The notes under the pieces: generated by a model
Told to the model about the DNA's origin: nothing
The model's database searches: none
The model's input: the letters and a program-made list of their open reading frames with translations, nothing else
Origin: Liolophura sinensis
Taxonomy: Eukaryota; Mollusca; Polyplacophora; Chitonida; Chitonidae
DNA: 64,000 nucleotides
Assembly: GCF_032854445.1 (NCBI RefSeq)
Contig: NC_088304.1
Location: 19,567,850 to 19,631,849 of the forward strand
Direction of reading: 5' to 3'
Shown here: piece after piece, positions 45,138 through 56,430 of the stretch
How the letters are laid out: each line of letters opens with the position of its first letter
Position numbering within the stretch: position 1 is the first letter of the stretch
Made by a program: the position numbers and the translations under genes

Positions 45138-47585
45138 TGATCTGTCCACTTGTGCCAAAACATGTAATATGTCACTGTGTGCTCAGATTTGGCAACAGCC
45201 TGATAATATTTGGTGGGTACATCTGCGATGTGGTTTGCATTGACATGGAACTTGATTGAGCAGTTTTAAAGCTTTTTAATTCTATATTTTCCCCACATAT
45301 CCATTTTGTCTAAAAATGGGCTAAAGCGCTCTGTGGTCAAGGGTAGTACAGGAGTATAAACAGACTGGACCAAACACAGACAATGTTTCATTGTTCCTGG
45401 TTTTTAAAATGTCTCTTTTGGGGCTGACATTTGATAAATAATGCAAAATTTGAGTGCTGCGAGTGAAATTGGAGTATGTGGCTGATAGATAGGGTGGTGT
45501 GATTAAGGATGGTCAATAAGGCCTTGCATCACATATAAGGGCCCAGCCTCACACAGGTGGATAAAAACACATCAGCAGATTAATTTACTTGGCTAGAGTA
45601 GTAGAGAGGGCCAGTGTGCATTTAATTTACAAACCAAGTCAGGTTCCTCCCATGTGTGCCACCACACACTAGGTAAATGTGCTTCAAATCATCCTGCAGG
45701 TCACAAAACATGAAAAACAGGCATCTCTGCTGGAACACTGTCTGCTGTTTTGGGCATAGACTTGAAGTGGACAAGGTAAATTTTCCTCTTTAAACTTAAA
45801 AATAAACCACTGTAGGCATGTAGTTTTCATTGCATGTGTATATTCATTCCTCTGACAAGTTACATGTGCACTCACACAGTATGTGTGGCGTTGGAACAAA
45901 AATGATCAATTTCAAGTTTCTAGCATACATGTGAGTGTGATCTGTTGGAATATTGCCCTTGTGAAAATGAGTCTCTGCCCCACCAGGTGTCTGTTTTTCC
46001 ACCAGAACATAGTACGCTGTTCCTGCGACATCTCAAGGAGTTTTTGTTTTAGTATGTGGCCCAGTGTGGCATCCACCTCCCTGGGCAACTGGGATTTTTT
46101 TTATGTTTCCAATGTCCTCACACACAAGTTAGAAATTAGACAGCTACATATGTCTTTCACATCCTAGTTTAATACCTATTGAGCTTTTGTCTTGGTTTCC
46201 CTCTTTAGATCTTGTCTCCCAAACATGGCGTCAGTGAACTTTGCCTGGTTTATGCATATATTGAACTGGGATCTACCTAGGTGAGTGGGGTCTGCTAGCC
46301 GTTCAGCTTCCTCAAAGGCCTGACCATTCGGATGCAGTCTTCGACTCCTTTGGCCGACCTAGAATCCCCGTCATTGGTCCGGTACTACACCATGACACAT
46401 ACCCCTCCGGCCCCCCCACCCCCCCAACCGGGGAAACGTCACAGGTTTCTCATATATGTACAGACAGTTTGAATGTCCATTCCTCATGCCCACCCAGCAA
46501 CACCCAGTGTGGAACCTGATTACGGATGTAATTTCTCACTGATTATTTGAGGATTTCTGTGTTGTTACAGGTTAAAAAGTATAGCTTTTCCCCTCTTCTT
46601 GGGTCCCTTCAACATGTCTTGGGAGGGTTGCCTTGCTGACTGTCTGAATGACCAATGTGCATGTACTGTGTGGCTTTATTTTTGTAAGTGGCAAATTCAT
46701 ATTTCTCCCCTCTACTTATCTCTTGTAGATGCCAGTGTCACACTTTGGTGTTTGTTATGTGGAAAGTACTAATTTAGTCTGAGGCAACAACACAGGTGGT
46801 GGGATTCTTTTGCACTGTGAGTTGAGGTAAGCCAGCCAACCAATGGCAGCCATGGGGGAGACGGGAAAGGGGGGTAGTGTGTGTGTGGGGGGGGGGGAGT
46901 GGGTGATCTTTTAAAGGGTTTTATCATGTGAATCACTATGTAAAAGGGATACTAGTCTTTTCTTTAGCCCTATCCATGGAAACTGTGCCTATGAGCATTT
47001 CTATATCAATTTGGATGCATACGTTTACTTTGATGGTGATCAAAATGTACTTTTCTGGAATTTTGAAACTCCGCTTTGCTACCCACCTGTATCACTTTAA
47101 GTCAAATTTTGCACAAAGTTGCTAAAAGGTATGTCCTATATTTGCTAAGTGAATTGTCAGATAAATTACCTGTCTTTTGATATATATTTTGACACTTTTG
47201 GCTTTTAAGTATTTTCTTAACACTGCTGTAAACAAGAAAATCTACTTGAAAATCCATAATTTTCTAAATGTTTGTCAATGGAAAATGTAAAATACTTTGT
47301 CATTGGAATTTTTTCATTTTTCTTGCAGATATACATACCAGCTTTCCAAAACATTTGACCTGGTTAAGATATTTTGAAGGGTATGTGCACTACAGAGCTT
47401 TGAACTTGGTGCTTGAGGACGGACAAACAGACACATTTCCAAGATAGGGGTACCCCAAGTTAAATTCCTCCTACTGAAAAGTTTTTGCATGTATCAAGCT
47501 GTAACTTTATGTGTGAGGTTTAGAGGTAGTAAGCATTATGTGGTGCAAAAATGATTGATTTTAAAAAAAGTTGGCTGGTGTGATA
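45138..47585 (+). other. Spacer between the twin elements, no gene recognised
   Basis: No exon, SINE or array is supported. C-rich (46408-46436) and G-rich (46889-46899) tracts are present. Confidence 0.4.
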
Positions 47586-48038
47586 GGACACAGACCCCCA
47601 TTACAACTTGCGTTTTTCAGTAGGGACGATTGTAGTTCTGTGTATTTTAGGGTGTAAAGTCTTTTTTTGCTGCCAGCCTGCCGTTTTTAGTGTACAAGTG
47701 CATGCTTGGTATGAAAATGATGGAAATTGTCTAAGCTTTGCGCAGGTATGAGTTTTAATGGTGAAAGTTTGAAATTCTGGGCGAGAGGACACAAGGAGAC
47801 AGGTGGTGATGAGGCTGCGAGTGACGTCCCCTTGGCGTTGCTAAGCACCCCTCCCAGCTGCCGACATGTAAAGGTCCAGATTTTGACGGTCAACCTATGT
47901 CAAGATTTTTACAGCTTCTTTCTCTCAGGCTGGGCCAGGTATGCACCAAAGCTTATTGGCCTCGGAATGTTTGGGACTGAGCTACAGCGCTAAACGTTAA
48001 CATTGTCGCTTATGGAAAACTAATGGGGGTCTGTGGCC
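47586..48038. mobile_element. 453-bp non-autonomous DNA transposon (MITE), copy 2
   Basis: Orientation, length and inverted ends are the same as in copy 1 at 44685-45137, with about 98.7 percent identity by eye. It ends about 370 bp before the SNRPD3 start codon, so it abuts that promoter. Confidence 0.8.
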
Positions 48039-48209
48039 ATGTAAAGGGCATGGGCAAGGGAAGATAACCTTCATCCAACAAAAACTACAAAGGTTGAGCA
48101 ACAAATCATTATTTAATTCATTATGTTAAATATAATAGAAATTTTGCCCACAAAGAACAAAAAATTGCAGACCGGAAAACAGAGAGAGAACAAAAATGGT
48201 GATTTTTAT

Positions 48210-48410
48210 GTTTCGACCAATCAAGCACTAGCGCTTATTCACCCCGACGAGGCGCTATCGTTTTGTTGACGTTGGCCGCCATTTTCAAAACACGGGTGAG
48301 CAGTCAACACGGAAGACCTGTAGAATCCAACGAAAATCCGGAGCATCCGCCCATCTTACGCGGAAATAAGACTTTAAAGTTTCATTTTAGAAACTGATGC
48401 GCACGTGAAG
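48210..48410 (+). promoter_or_regulatory. SNRPD3 promoter and leader
   Basis: A CCAAT box at 48217 (CGACCAATCA) precedes GCCGCCATTTT at 48275, a reverse YY1-like site. A relatively GC-rich leader follows to the ATG. This layout is usual for housekeeping genes. No start site is directly visible. Confidence 0.45.
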
Positions 48411-48723
48411 ATGTCGATTGGGGTACCAATTAAGGTTCTTCACGAAGCGGAGGGCCATGTTATTACATGTGAGACAACAATGGGGGAAGTGTACCGGGGG
48501 AAGCTGGTGGAAGCGGAGGACAACATGAACTGCCAGATGTCTAACATAACAGTAACGTATAGGGATGGCCGAGTGGCACAGCTAGAGAATGTTTACATCC
48601 GAGGTAGCAAAATTCGATTTTTGATTTTACCAGACATGTTGAAAAATGCACCGATGTTCAAAAAGATTCAAGGGAAAGGAGGCGGAGCTGGTCGTGGGAA
48701 ATCGGCCATTCTTAGAGCACAAG
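48411..48723 (+). CDS. SNRPD3: SNRPD3 exon 1
   Basis: There are 104 codons plus one base, covering the whole Sm fold and the start of the basic tail ([12 protein letters not shown]). Confidence 0.97.
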
Positions 48724-51700
48724 GTTAGTATCATGCTGATGAATCGTTGCGAACACTGTAGTGGTATAGTTGTGAGTAGATCTCAAAACTAGGTTTAATT
48801 AATAATAAACTAAGTTAACAATAAACCACACTGATCTCTCGGATCGTTTTAAAGTTTTATTGGGCTGAACCACAGTCGCGTGGAGTTAGCTTTCTATATA
48901 TGCTATTAAAAAATACCCGGTTGTACTTTTGGCAGCCATATTGGAGTACTGTGGCTATACCAGCACTTGTTAACAGGAATCCAATATGGCTGACTGGCTG
49001 TTGTTTTTCCAGGGTAATGTCACATGCAGCCCCGCGGGGAAGTTGTAAAGATTAGCATGATATTTACGTGTAACTTTCTACGTCATTAATTACGTCAGTT
49101 CATTCATGCTTCTTTGAATGAGACTGGCCAGATATGGAGGAGACCCTTTTCAGGTGTAGTCCAAGTGACTACATGTCCAAAAGCATGTGAAGATGTCTTG
49201 AAGCCGCCGTCGTATAAGTGAAATATTCTTGAGTACAGCGTAGAGCACCAATCAATCAAATAAATCTTATAATTGGTGACACGTGATAGTATCTAAAATG
49301 ATAAACGTCTTATATCTGCTGTTTTTCTTTGCTTGCAAAAGAAAAATCCCTATTCAATTTTAACAAATGAAAAATCAGTTAAAGCACGTGACCGTGGGAA
49401 AAAAAATGACGTCAGAATGCATGTGGAAATCAGCACGTAAATATTACCCTAGTCTTACAACTCGGACCGGAAGCTAGTGACCACGTGACCTCCTTAGTAA
49501 CAAATAGCATGGGTGAAGAAAACGGTCCTACCAACATTTTGGCATAGGAAAATACCTATTTTTGAATCGTTGTCAGCAATCTTGTATCTGTTGGATTTGT
49601 ATAATTTTCAGCTTTCTAGATAGTCTGAGTATTTCTGCAGGGCTTTCGTGATGTTATTTTGTACAATTAGGCCTTACTCGTCACTAGCAAAGGGGCAAAA
49701 AGTGACCTTTTCCCCAGTGCTTAAAATTGGGCGCCCATTTTGTTTTAGACACAAAAGGGTGGTCACATGACCTTCAACTTCCAACCCATCTTACAGGATA
49801 GATTGTTGTAGTTCCAGAGGACTCGCAACTCCTTCTTTTATGTTGGCCTACCCCGAAAGGCTCCAACTCTCTTATACTGGTTTAGCATCATCGGATTCTC
49901 GACGCGAACTATGTTAATTTGATTGCCATTGCCACTATCGTGATCAGGTACGCTCATGTCCCGCTCTGAAGTCTAGTAGTGGGAAGATGGCGGCAGTGGC
50001 CAAAGTGTGCCTTGGAGGCCTTCATGACTATAATAAATCTATATTAAAATGAGTAGGCACATATGCTGGTGGTGCTGACTTCAGGTTGATTTGATGTCTT
50101 TATGGAGTAATACAGCTCCAAATGTGTCAGACATACAGTAATGAACATTTACCGCTGTTCACATGTACAGTAAAACTTCACTGTCATAAATCCATGTCAA
50201 CCATGTAGTTTCTGTAATTAAGAGACCAAAACAACCTAAAACATTCAGTGGCGATCAGACCTCTGAATGAAAATTAAGCACTTTTCCAAGCCTATGCCAT
50301 TGCAGTTAGAGAGTTTACCTCCATCATAACTTTGCTTTGACAATGACAGGTGTTGAGGTCATGACTTTATCAGTCAGGTGTAGAGCTGTGTGCATGGACT
50401 GTCTTCCTTAAATGGCATTTTGAGTGGCCACATTGATTACGATTGAAAGGCTTTCTGAAGTAGGGTAGGCCCTTCTGTTATTCTCATGGACAGCATTTTG
50501 GCTAGCCGACCTAAGAACAGGTTAGTTAATTTGTAGGAATATTTGATTTATTCAAGGCAAGTATTAATGTGTATGTAAACAGCGGTAAAAGTTCCTTACC
50601 CTAAGTCGACTAGTTCCCCAACTGCTTTGCTGGAAATGAGTTACCTCACTCTGAAACTATGGGCTGACCTATGGACAAGAATAATTGACTGTTTGGGTGT
50701 GGAAACCAGACTTGATTATGGCCACCTACACATAAGTGACTATGAAACAAACTTTCATCAGGACATTTATCAACGCAATAGGGTCAAAAGGCATATACTT
50801 CAATCTGCCCAGACATAGATATGATGGATTATTATTGTGTTCAGGGGCCCGTGTTACAAAGCTTTGGACTGGATATGTGATGTGAATAAAGTACATGAAA
50901 AATGTGGTAGCATTTGATGTATCGTCAGTGTTGAATGCGACTCAGAAAAAGCCTGGAATAACCTTCAGATGGTCAAATTGGTCATTTTTTTGGCCCATTA
51001 TTTCTAAAAAAAATTTGCACTGGGAAAAGTGGAGGGCACTCTTCCACACTTACCTCGGTTATACCACCCTTGATATTTTGAAAATGGAATTGCCCTATTT
51101 AGCTTGTCTGTAAAAAGTACAGGCATAGTTTATATAGTTAAATATTATGGACATTAAATTTTGATTGTTTTGTACTTGCTCATCAATGTATGTGCATGCT
51201 TTTGTGCTTGCAGTAGGCGCCCAAATTTGTCAGTAAATTGTCTGATAACTGAAATATTGAAAATGTCACCTTTGGTACAAAATCGACTTCAGTGCAGGAA
51301 AGTTATTGACAAAATCAAAATAATGTGTCTCTATGCCATTTTTTAAAAAATGTGTTCAACCTGGGTATGGTCCTGGGTTTCCCCTCGGGCTCTGCCAGGT
51401 TTTCTCCCATTATAATGCTTGTCGTTGTCGTATAAGTGAAATATTCTTGAGTACAGCATAAAACACCAATCAAATAAATGAATAAATAAGTGTTCTTGAA
51501 GCTAGAGGATCCCAAAGCCATATGAAAAATGAAGGTTTGATATGTGCCCTGGGACATTGCAATGTTGCAAAAACTTCAAAATGTTTTGTTACTCCAGTAG
51601 GCCTAGATGTAAATGTATGTGCAGTGGAATGGCATCGTATCCAAGTGTGATGTTCTGTATTTTACCTAAGGTTTGGCCTGTAAAACTGCTCTTTCACAAA

Positions 51701-51933
51701 ATTTTCTGTAGAGAAGAAATTAATCAAACTTGAAACAGAAATTTTCACCGCGGCCTTGTAATGTGGAATATTGAATGAGAATGAAGGAAAAAATTGCTGG
51801 AAAGAAGCCAGACTTTAGGCGAAATTGCAGTGTAGTATTTCTGCAATATTATTTAATATTTTCTTGTTTTTCAGCTGCCAGAGGTCGGGGAAGAGCAGGT
51901 GGCAGAGGCAATGTGTTCCAGAGGAGAAAGTGA
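48411..51933 (+). CDS. SNRPD3: Small nuclear ribonucleoprotein Sm D3, complete, two exons
   Basis: SmD3 is one of seven Sm proteins that ring the Sm site of spliceosomal snRNAs. Exon 1 (48411-48723) encodes [20 protein letters not shown] and both Sm motifs: Sm1 contains [19 protein letters not shown] and Sm2 contains [18 protein letters not shown]. Exon 2 (51875-51933) adds [19 protein letters not shown], the Arg-Gly tail that is symmetrically dimethylated in animals. The total is 123 residues, close to human SmD3 at 126. The start is chosen by homology. The intron has phase 1, donor GTTAGT and acceptor TTTTTCAG. Confidence 0.98.
49200..49262 (+). repeat. S1 SINE 3' fragment
   Basis: GCCGTCGTATAAGTGAAATA, TTCTTGAGTACAGCG and AATCAATCAAATAAAT are present without head or middle. 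Confidence 0.6.
49461..49795. repeat. Dispersed MITE-like repeat D1, copy 2
   Basis: This copy matches 167-466 in the same orientation, with a 40-bp internal addition near 49715-49760. Its right end is the shared CCCATCTTACA. Confidence 0.55.
51360..51490 (+). repeat. S1 SINE 3' half
   Basis: The fragment runs from GGGTATGGTCCTGGGTTTCC to AACACCAATCAAATAAATGA. Confidence 0.65.
51875..51933 (+). CDS. SNRPD3: SNRPD3 exon 2
   Basis: This short terminal exon encodes the Arg-Gly-rich tail and TGA at 51931. It is too short to stand out as an open frame by itself but joins exon 1 exactly. Confidence 0.96.
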
Positions 51934-52715
51934 CAGTAGCAGCAATTTGATTGCATTTCTAATTAATGTGAAGGCAACACACACACAGATGTTATGTTGA
52001 CAAGTGTTCGGTATTGTGGACTGTGTGCTGCACATTGGAAACAAGTCGGAAGCTCTTGTGGATGGTACCAGTAAAGACTGTCTGTCTGCTCCCGCTAATG
52101 TCAGGAATGGATTGATCATAACCAACTCTCATTACATTTTAGAATAATTGTACTTCGCTGTATATCCAGACATTTTCATTTTATCATCCATGTTTGAAAT
52201 AAATTCCATCTTTGTTGATGGCTTAACATCAAATCATTTAGCTTGCCCCACCTGTTTAATGCATTGAATGAAAACGAGGGCTTAACCCCTGATGAGTGCA
52301 CTTCCATGAAGCTGTGGTTGAGTTTGTGAGAATTGATTATGAATTGAAAAGTCTTGTTAATTAGCCTGTGGAGAATTTTTTCAGTTCTTAATTAAGTGAA
52401 TCAAATCAAACTGATTCATAATTTGGTTGAAAGACTTAATCATTCAAAGGTAACTGGGGTTAGGCTGCCATTCACATGATGAGCTAGTCCAACAGGTAGT
52501 TTGAAGTAATATGGTAAGAACACCAGTGATGAATATACAGTTGGTATTGGCTTGTATAGGTGGTCTTGCATGAATTTCAATCAATATGGGGACAGCTTTG
52601 GTTGCTAGGTGGGACCAAACTCTGATTGGGGTCATACAAAAATTGATACTTGATGCTGCCTTGTGTGGCGATCAGCGTGGAAAACGTAGATGAAACAAAC
52701 CAAATTGGTTGGCCT
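51934..52715 (+). other. SNRPD3 3' UTR and flank, no further gene
   Basis: The UTR probably ends shortly after the AATAAA at 52198. Beyond it the sequence is AT-rich with no supported feature. Confidence 0.5.
52198..52203 (+). terminator. SNRPD3 polyadenylation signal
   Basis: AATAAA lies 265 nt after the stop codon and is followed by a T/GT-rich stretch (CATCTTTGTTGATGG), as expected for a poly(A) site. Confidence 0.65.
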
Positions 52716-52835
52716 GGTGTCTTCGGCATGATACTTCAGTGCCAGCCGCAATTTTGGCATCGTGGCACTGGCAGAAAGACGCCAATAACTTCTTGTCATA
52801 TGACTGAAAAATTGTTAAATACGAAACGCGTATGT
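52715..52835 (+). repeat. S3 SINE 3' part
   Basis: GGTGTCTTCGGCATGATACT, GGCACTGGCAGAAAGACGCC and CATATGACTGAAAAATTGTT match the S3 tail also seen reversed near 56100. Confidence 0.55.
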
Positions 52836-54785
52836 ACGTAAATGCATACACATACACATACATCCACCCACCAATCAATGAGCTCACTCTATGCTCTACG
52901 TTTGTCTTCTGTGAGAAAGTTTGCCCAGTACTTGCTGGACCACTTCAAGCGTTACTGTTCTCCCAATTCACCCGTGTAGCAATGCTAGTGTGTATGTTAA
53001 AATACATGTTAAAACAAATTGAGTCAGCCATGCCGGCCTACATACTGGAAACTGAAGGATTCGATCTCTTGTCCTTGGAGTTTGGCACCATCTCTTGCTG
53101 GATGTGTCTTGTGTCGGGAGGTGCCGTGAGGTGGAGGCGTTCGCTTTTCTATGGCGGTGAGACTCTTGCAATGCGTGGGTATTTTCTAATCCCACAGGGT
53201 TGCTCTAGTTTGAAGCAAGACCTCAAGTCACCTCACGCCAGTAAAAGTTTTGCAGTCAGATCATTCCTGGGCCTCCGTTATGTTAGATGTAACTTAAACA
53301 CGACATGCGGAGTGTCAAACTCTAGCCTGCCTGAAAATTAAACATGTCCATTTCGCGTAGAGCTGAGAAGTGCACGTGTTATGTGCAATCTACATCTGCA
53401 GTATGATGAACGAACACAATGAAGTAGTCGTATTTAATCCCATACCTGGTAGTTCCATGTCTGTGAAATTCAATGAACTGGTAAATGAGAAATGTGATCA
53501 TTATAGTTACTTGGGACCGCGCGTGCTGCTGACGTCAGATAAAAAATATTGACCGCAAACCTCATGTGAGCAATGGATGGCTTATGAAGGGCGGGTTATA
53601 TAAAGAAAAGATAATGACCTATCACAGAACTTGGATTGACCAGTTAAATATGAAGACAGCTGTGAGTATATGAGGAATAATAAATAAAAAAATAACTCGT
53701 CCTCGAAGTCCAATCTTTTTTTATATCTGCGTGATCTCAATTTCCACTATCCAGTTCTTGACCACAATAAAAGTGAAATATTCTGGACCTGGTTGTTCGA
53801 AAGTGTATTGGCTAATACTAGAAGGCCATTACCTAGAAGTTTGCAACTTTCCTATAGCTAGTTTCCATGGCACATTACACATGTTACGTCATCTGTAGGA
53901 GCTTGCGCCACCTGGTGGAGAAATATGCCAACCTCTTGGGTGGGAATTGTGAACTGAATCATGGGAAAATCTACTGTAAACGGCTCTTACAACAACTGGC
54001 CATACCTTGAAACCGAAACTTAAAAAATATGATTTCGCTGATTATTGGTGCTATACAGTTAAGAACACACTGACTATTTTTATATTTCAAGCAATTCTAA
54101 AACAATTACTATCACACTGTTGTCCCGTTACAAAAGTTTACTGCGTGGCTTAATGTTAAATCTAGTATAAAGTCTTAAGACAGTTTTGGACAACTATGAC
54201 CTGTGGAATGCCACGTAAGACACCAACATCATGACCTGACCTCAGCTGGGTCTGCAACCGACCAATCTACAGCGGTGACAACATCGGTCATTAAAAGTTG
54301 GAAAGCCAACCATTCTTTATTATGGTTGTGGCCTTTCGAAGTTACAGGCATGTGTTCCTTTCGAAAAGGACTAGAGATGGTCATAGGAGTCCAGGAATGT
54401 CATGAAATTCGTCTCCCTTTTTCAAGACTTGATCATTGGTGGGACTTCATGCACTGTCCTCCGTCTTGAAATTTTAATTATGGAAAAGAAACAATATGTA
54501 CTTAAACATGACACTTTGATCGTGGCTAGCCCTAGAAAGACTTCGAATTTGATAGCCGAAAAGTGTACTAGCTTTGTCTGGATTAAAAGAAGCCAGTTTG
54601 TACATTTTATGACCGAAGAGAACTCCCAATAGCCAGTACATTCTGTGGCCCCGTCACAAAAACGGCCATTTACTTCGAGAGCATTCGCTGACTCGGCAAT
54701 CACGATCCTATAATGTTTTATGTGGTCATCATGTTGAAGCATACTAGGAACTTCCTTCCGGGGTGACGTCATGTGCTCAATTTCA
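52836..54785 (+). other. No gene recognised
   Basis: A 169-codon open frame (52832-53341) has no recognisable domain and starts in SINE-adjacent sequence. The rest is unremarkable. Confidence 0.4.
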
Positions 54786-54789
54786 ACTT

Positions 54790-54970
54790 GGATTTGTTTA
54801 TTTATTGGACCGGTACTCAAGGATTTTTCGATTACACAACGGCGGTCAGCATTATATGGTGTTGGAAATTGGACAGAGCCCTGAGGAAGCCCACGACCAT
54901 CCGTAGGTTGTTGTAAGGCTTCCTGCGTATGGCCGAAGAAGAAACCCGCATGAGCTTGATTTGAGACGGA
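54790..54970 (-). repeat. S1 SINE-like repeat, partial
   Basis: The reversed tail (TTTATTTATTGGACCGGTAC) and middle (GGCGGTCAGCATTATATGGT) are present. The head is decayed. Confidence 0.6.
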
Positions 54971-55924
54971 CGTTATTCTTTTTCAGTTATTCTTCTTTTG
55001 AAAAGAATAAATGATTAATTGTTCTTTTTCTGTCGTCGTTGCATAATTTTCTATCTTGACAAGAATGAATAATGGGTGTTTAACGCCACATAGGCAGTGT
55101 CTTTGAAAATAAATCTGTATACATACGTTTGTGGGCTTGAGAGTTCCTGCAACAAAATTAAATAGATGTGGAAAGTCCCGCCAAAATGGCCACCAAAACA
55201 GCACAGGCCTAGACCTATATATTCACGTACGTCGGTCTGACCAGTGACTATAGAACTCAATGGCCTCGATCCCTGTACTGGATTGCACTGCTCAACAAAA
55301 CAGCTGACCTTTCCACCTCTTTACTCGACATTTACATGATACATATTATATTTACACTTGCTGAACAATGAGACATCCCTGAAATATTTTAAATTCTGCA
55401 AATGGCATGCCTGCACGACTCCGTTGTGTTTAATACACCGCCAGACATGTAACATCATTGCGCGAATTTTCATCCCGTAAGGCGTTAGTAGTCTCACTTC
55501 TGATCGATGAGAGCGCAGACTCGAATCCAGCTTTTGCTGGCACGCCTTATAGCCATGAAGTTTGTCAGATGGACAAAGGTAGGGCAGATTCCAGTTTTCA
55601 CCATCCATAAAAGTAACTGACGTTTTAAAACTTACCTAGACGAAATTTCTCCCCTTTTGTGCCCTCTCCGCCAATATAGTGCGCATATATGTGTCGGAAT
55701 CGCATCTGGCAAAGTTGGCCATTAACAGGCCAAAGAGCGGTGGTTTACCCCAATCACCCCGATTTTCTCGTGTACTTTGATATCAAGGCTCAAAAGAACG
55801 AAGTATAGGAAGTGCTAACTTTTATAGTTTTTGCAAGAAACAAAGCTTATTGTACAACGAATATGTGTATCAATGCCAGCGTTAATGATTAGCACAAGTG
55901 CATGAACAGAATCTAGTACACGTT
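54971..55924 (+). other. No gene recognised; S2 fragment at about 55680-55775
   Basis: GTGCGCATATATGTGTCGGA and AGGCCAAAGAGCGGTGGTTT resemble the S2 middle. The remainder shows no supported feature. Confidence 0.35.
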
Positions 55925-56150
55925 CATGCAACAACAGCATGAATGAATGTTTGGGGTTTAACGGTGTGGTTAACAATTTTTCAGTCATATAATGACGAGG
56001 TGTCATTAGGTGTGTGCTCATGTACATATACTGCACCTTCTTGTACCAGGGTGAATTCATGTCGCCAAAATGCTGCCGCCACTGAAGTATCATGCCGAAG
56101 ACACCAGACATGACACCCCACCCATTCACATTATACTTACTCCAAGGGGA
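55925..56150 (-). repeat. S3 SINE-like repeat
   Basis: GTTTGGGGTTTAACGGTGTG and CAATTTTTCAGTCATATAAT are the reversed S3 tail. AAGTATCATGCCGAAGACAC matches the 52715 copy in reverse. Confidence 0.55.
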
Positions 56151-56227
56151 CCAGTCCTGTTTCCTTGCTCTAAACTCTCAGTGCTGGGCGCCTCGGTGAA
56201 GCAGCAATAAGCACCATTATAAACTTT

Positions 56228-56430
56228 TTGTCATGCGCTGGCCTTTACCTTCCCGAGACCTGAACCCGACTGGACATGTTTGTAATGGACTGGGAAGACT
56301 AGCGTGACAACAGCTGAATTCACAACAAGTCATCGCGATCTTGGGCAAGCGCTCCTTGACCAATGGCGGCGACGGTTAGAATGCTCCGAGAGATTCAATT
56401 CGTTACATCTTATATGCCGCTCTCTGCCCT
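56228..56430 (+). pseudogene. Tc1/mariner-like transposase fossil (C-terminal part)
   Basis: Plus-strand sequence encodes WPLPSRDLNPTGHVCNGLGR, matching the Tc1-family signature W-P-x-x-S-P-D-L-N-P-I-E-H-x-W-x-x-L. A later piece in another frame encodes LGQALLDQWRRRL, matching the usual helix after it. The catalytic Glu of DD34E is replaced (NPTGH for NPIEH) and the frame is shifted between the two pieces, so it is dead. No terminal inverted repeats were found. Confidence 0.7.

Larger units (their letters stand above)
48724..51874 (+). other. SNRPD3 intron
   Basis: The intron is about 3.15 kb. It holds an S1 tail fragment (49200-49262), a D1 repeat (49461-49795), a GGAAGATGGCGGC YY1-like site at 49983, and an S1 3' part (51360-51490). 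No nested gene is seen. Confidence 0.6.

Noticed and set aside
44826-47993. 88-codon frame conserved in both 453-bp twin elements
   Set aside because: Of about six differences between the copies, most change amino acids, so there is no sign of protein constraint. Shared origin explains the similarity.
52832-53341. 169-codon plus-strand frame
   Set aside because: There is no recognisable domain, signal or splice continuation, and it begins beside an S3 SINE. Length alone is weak evidence.
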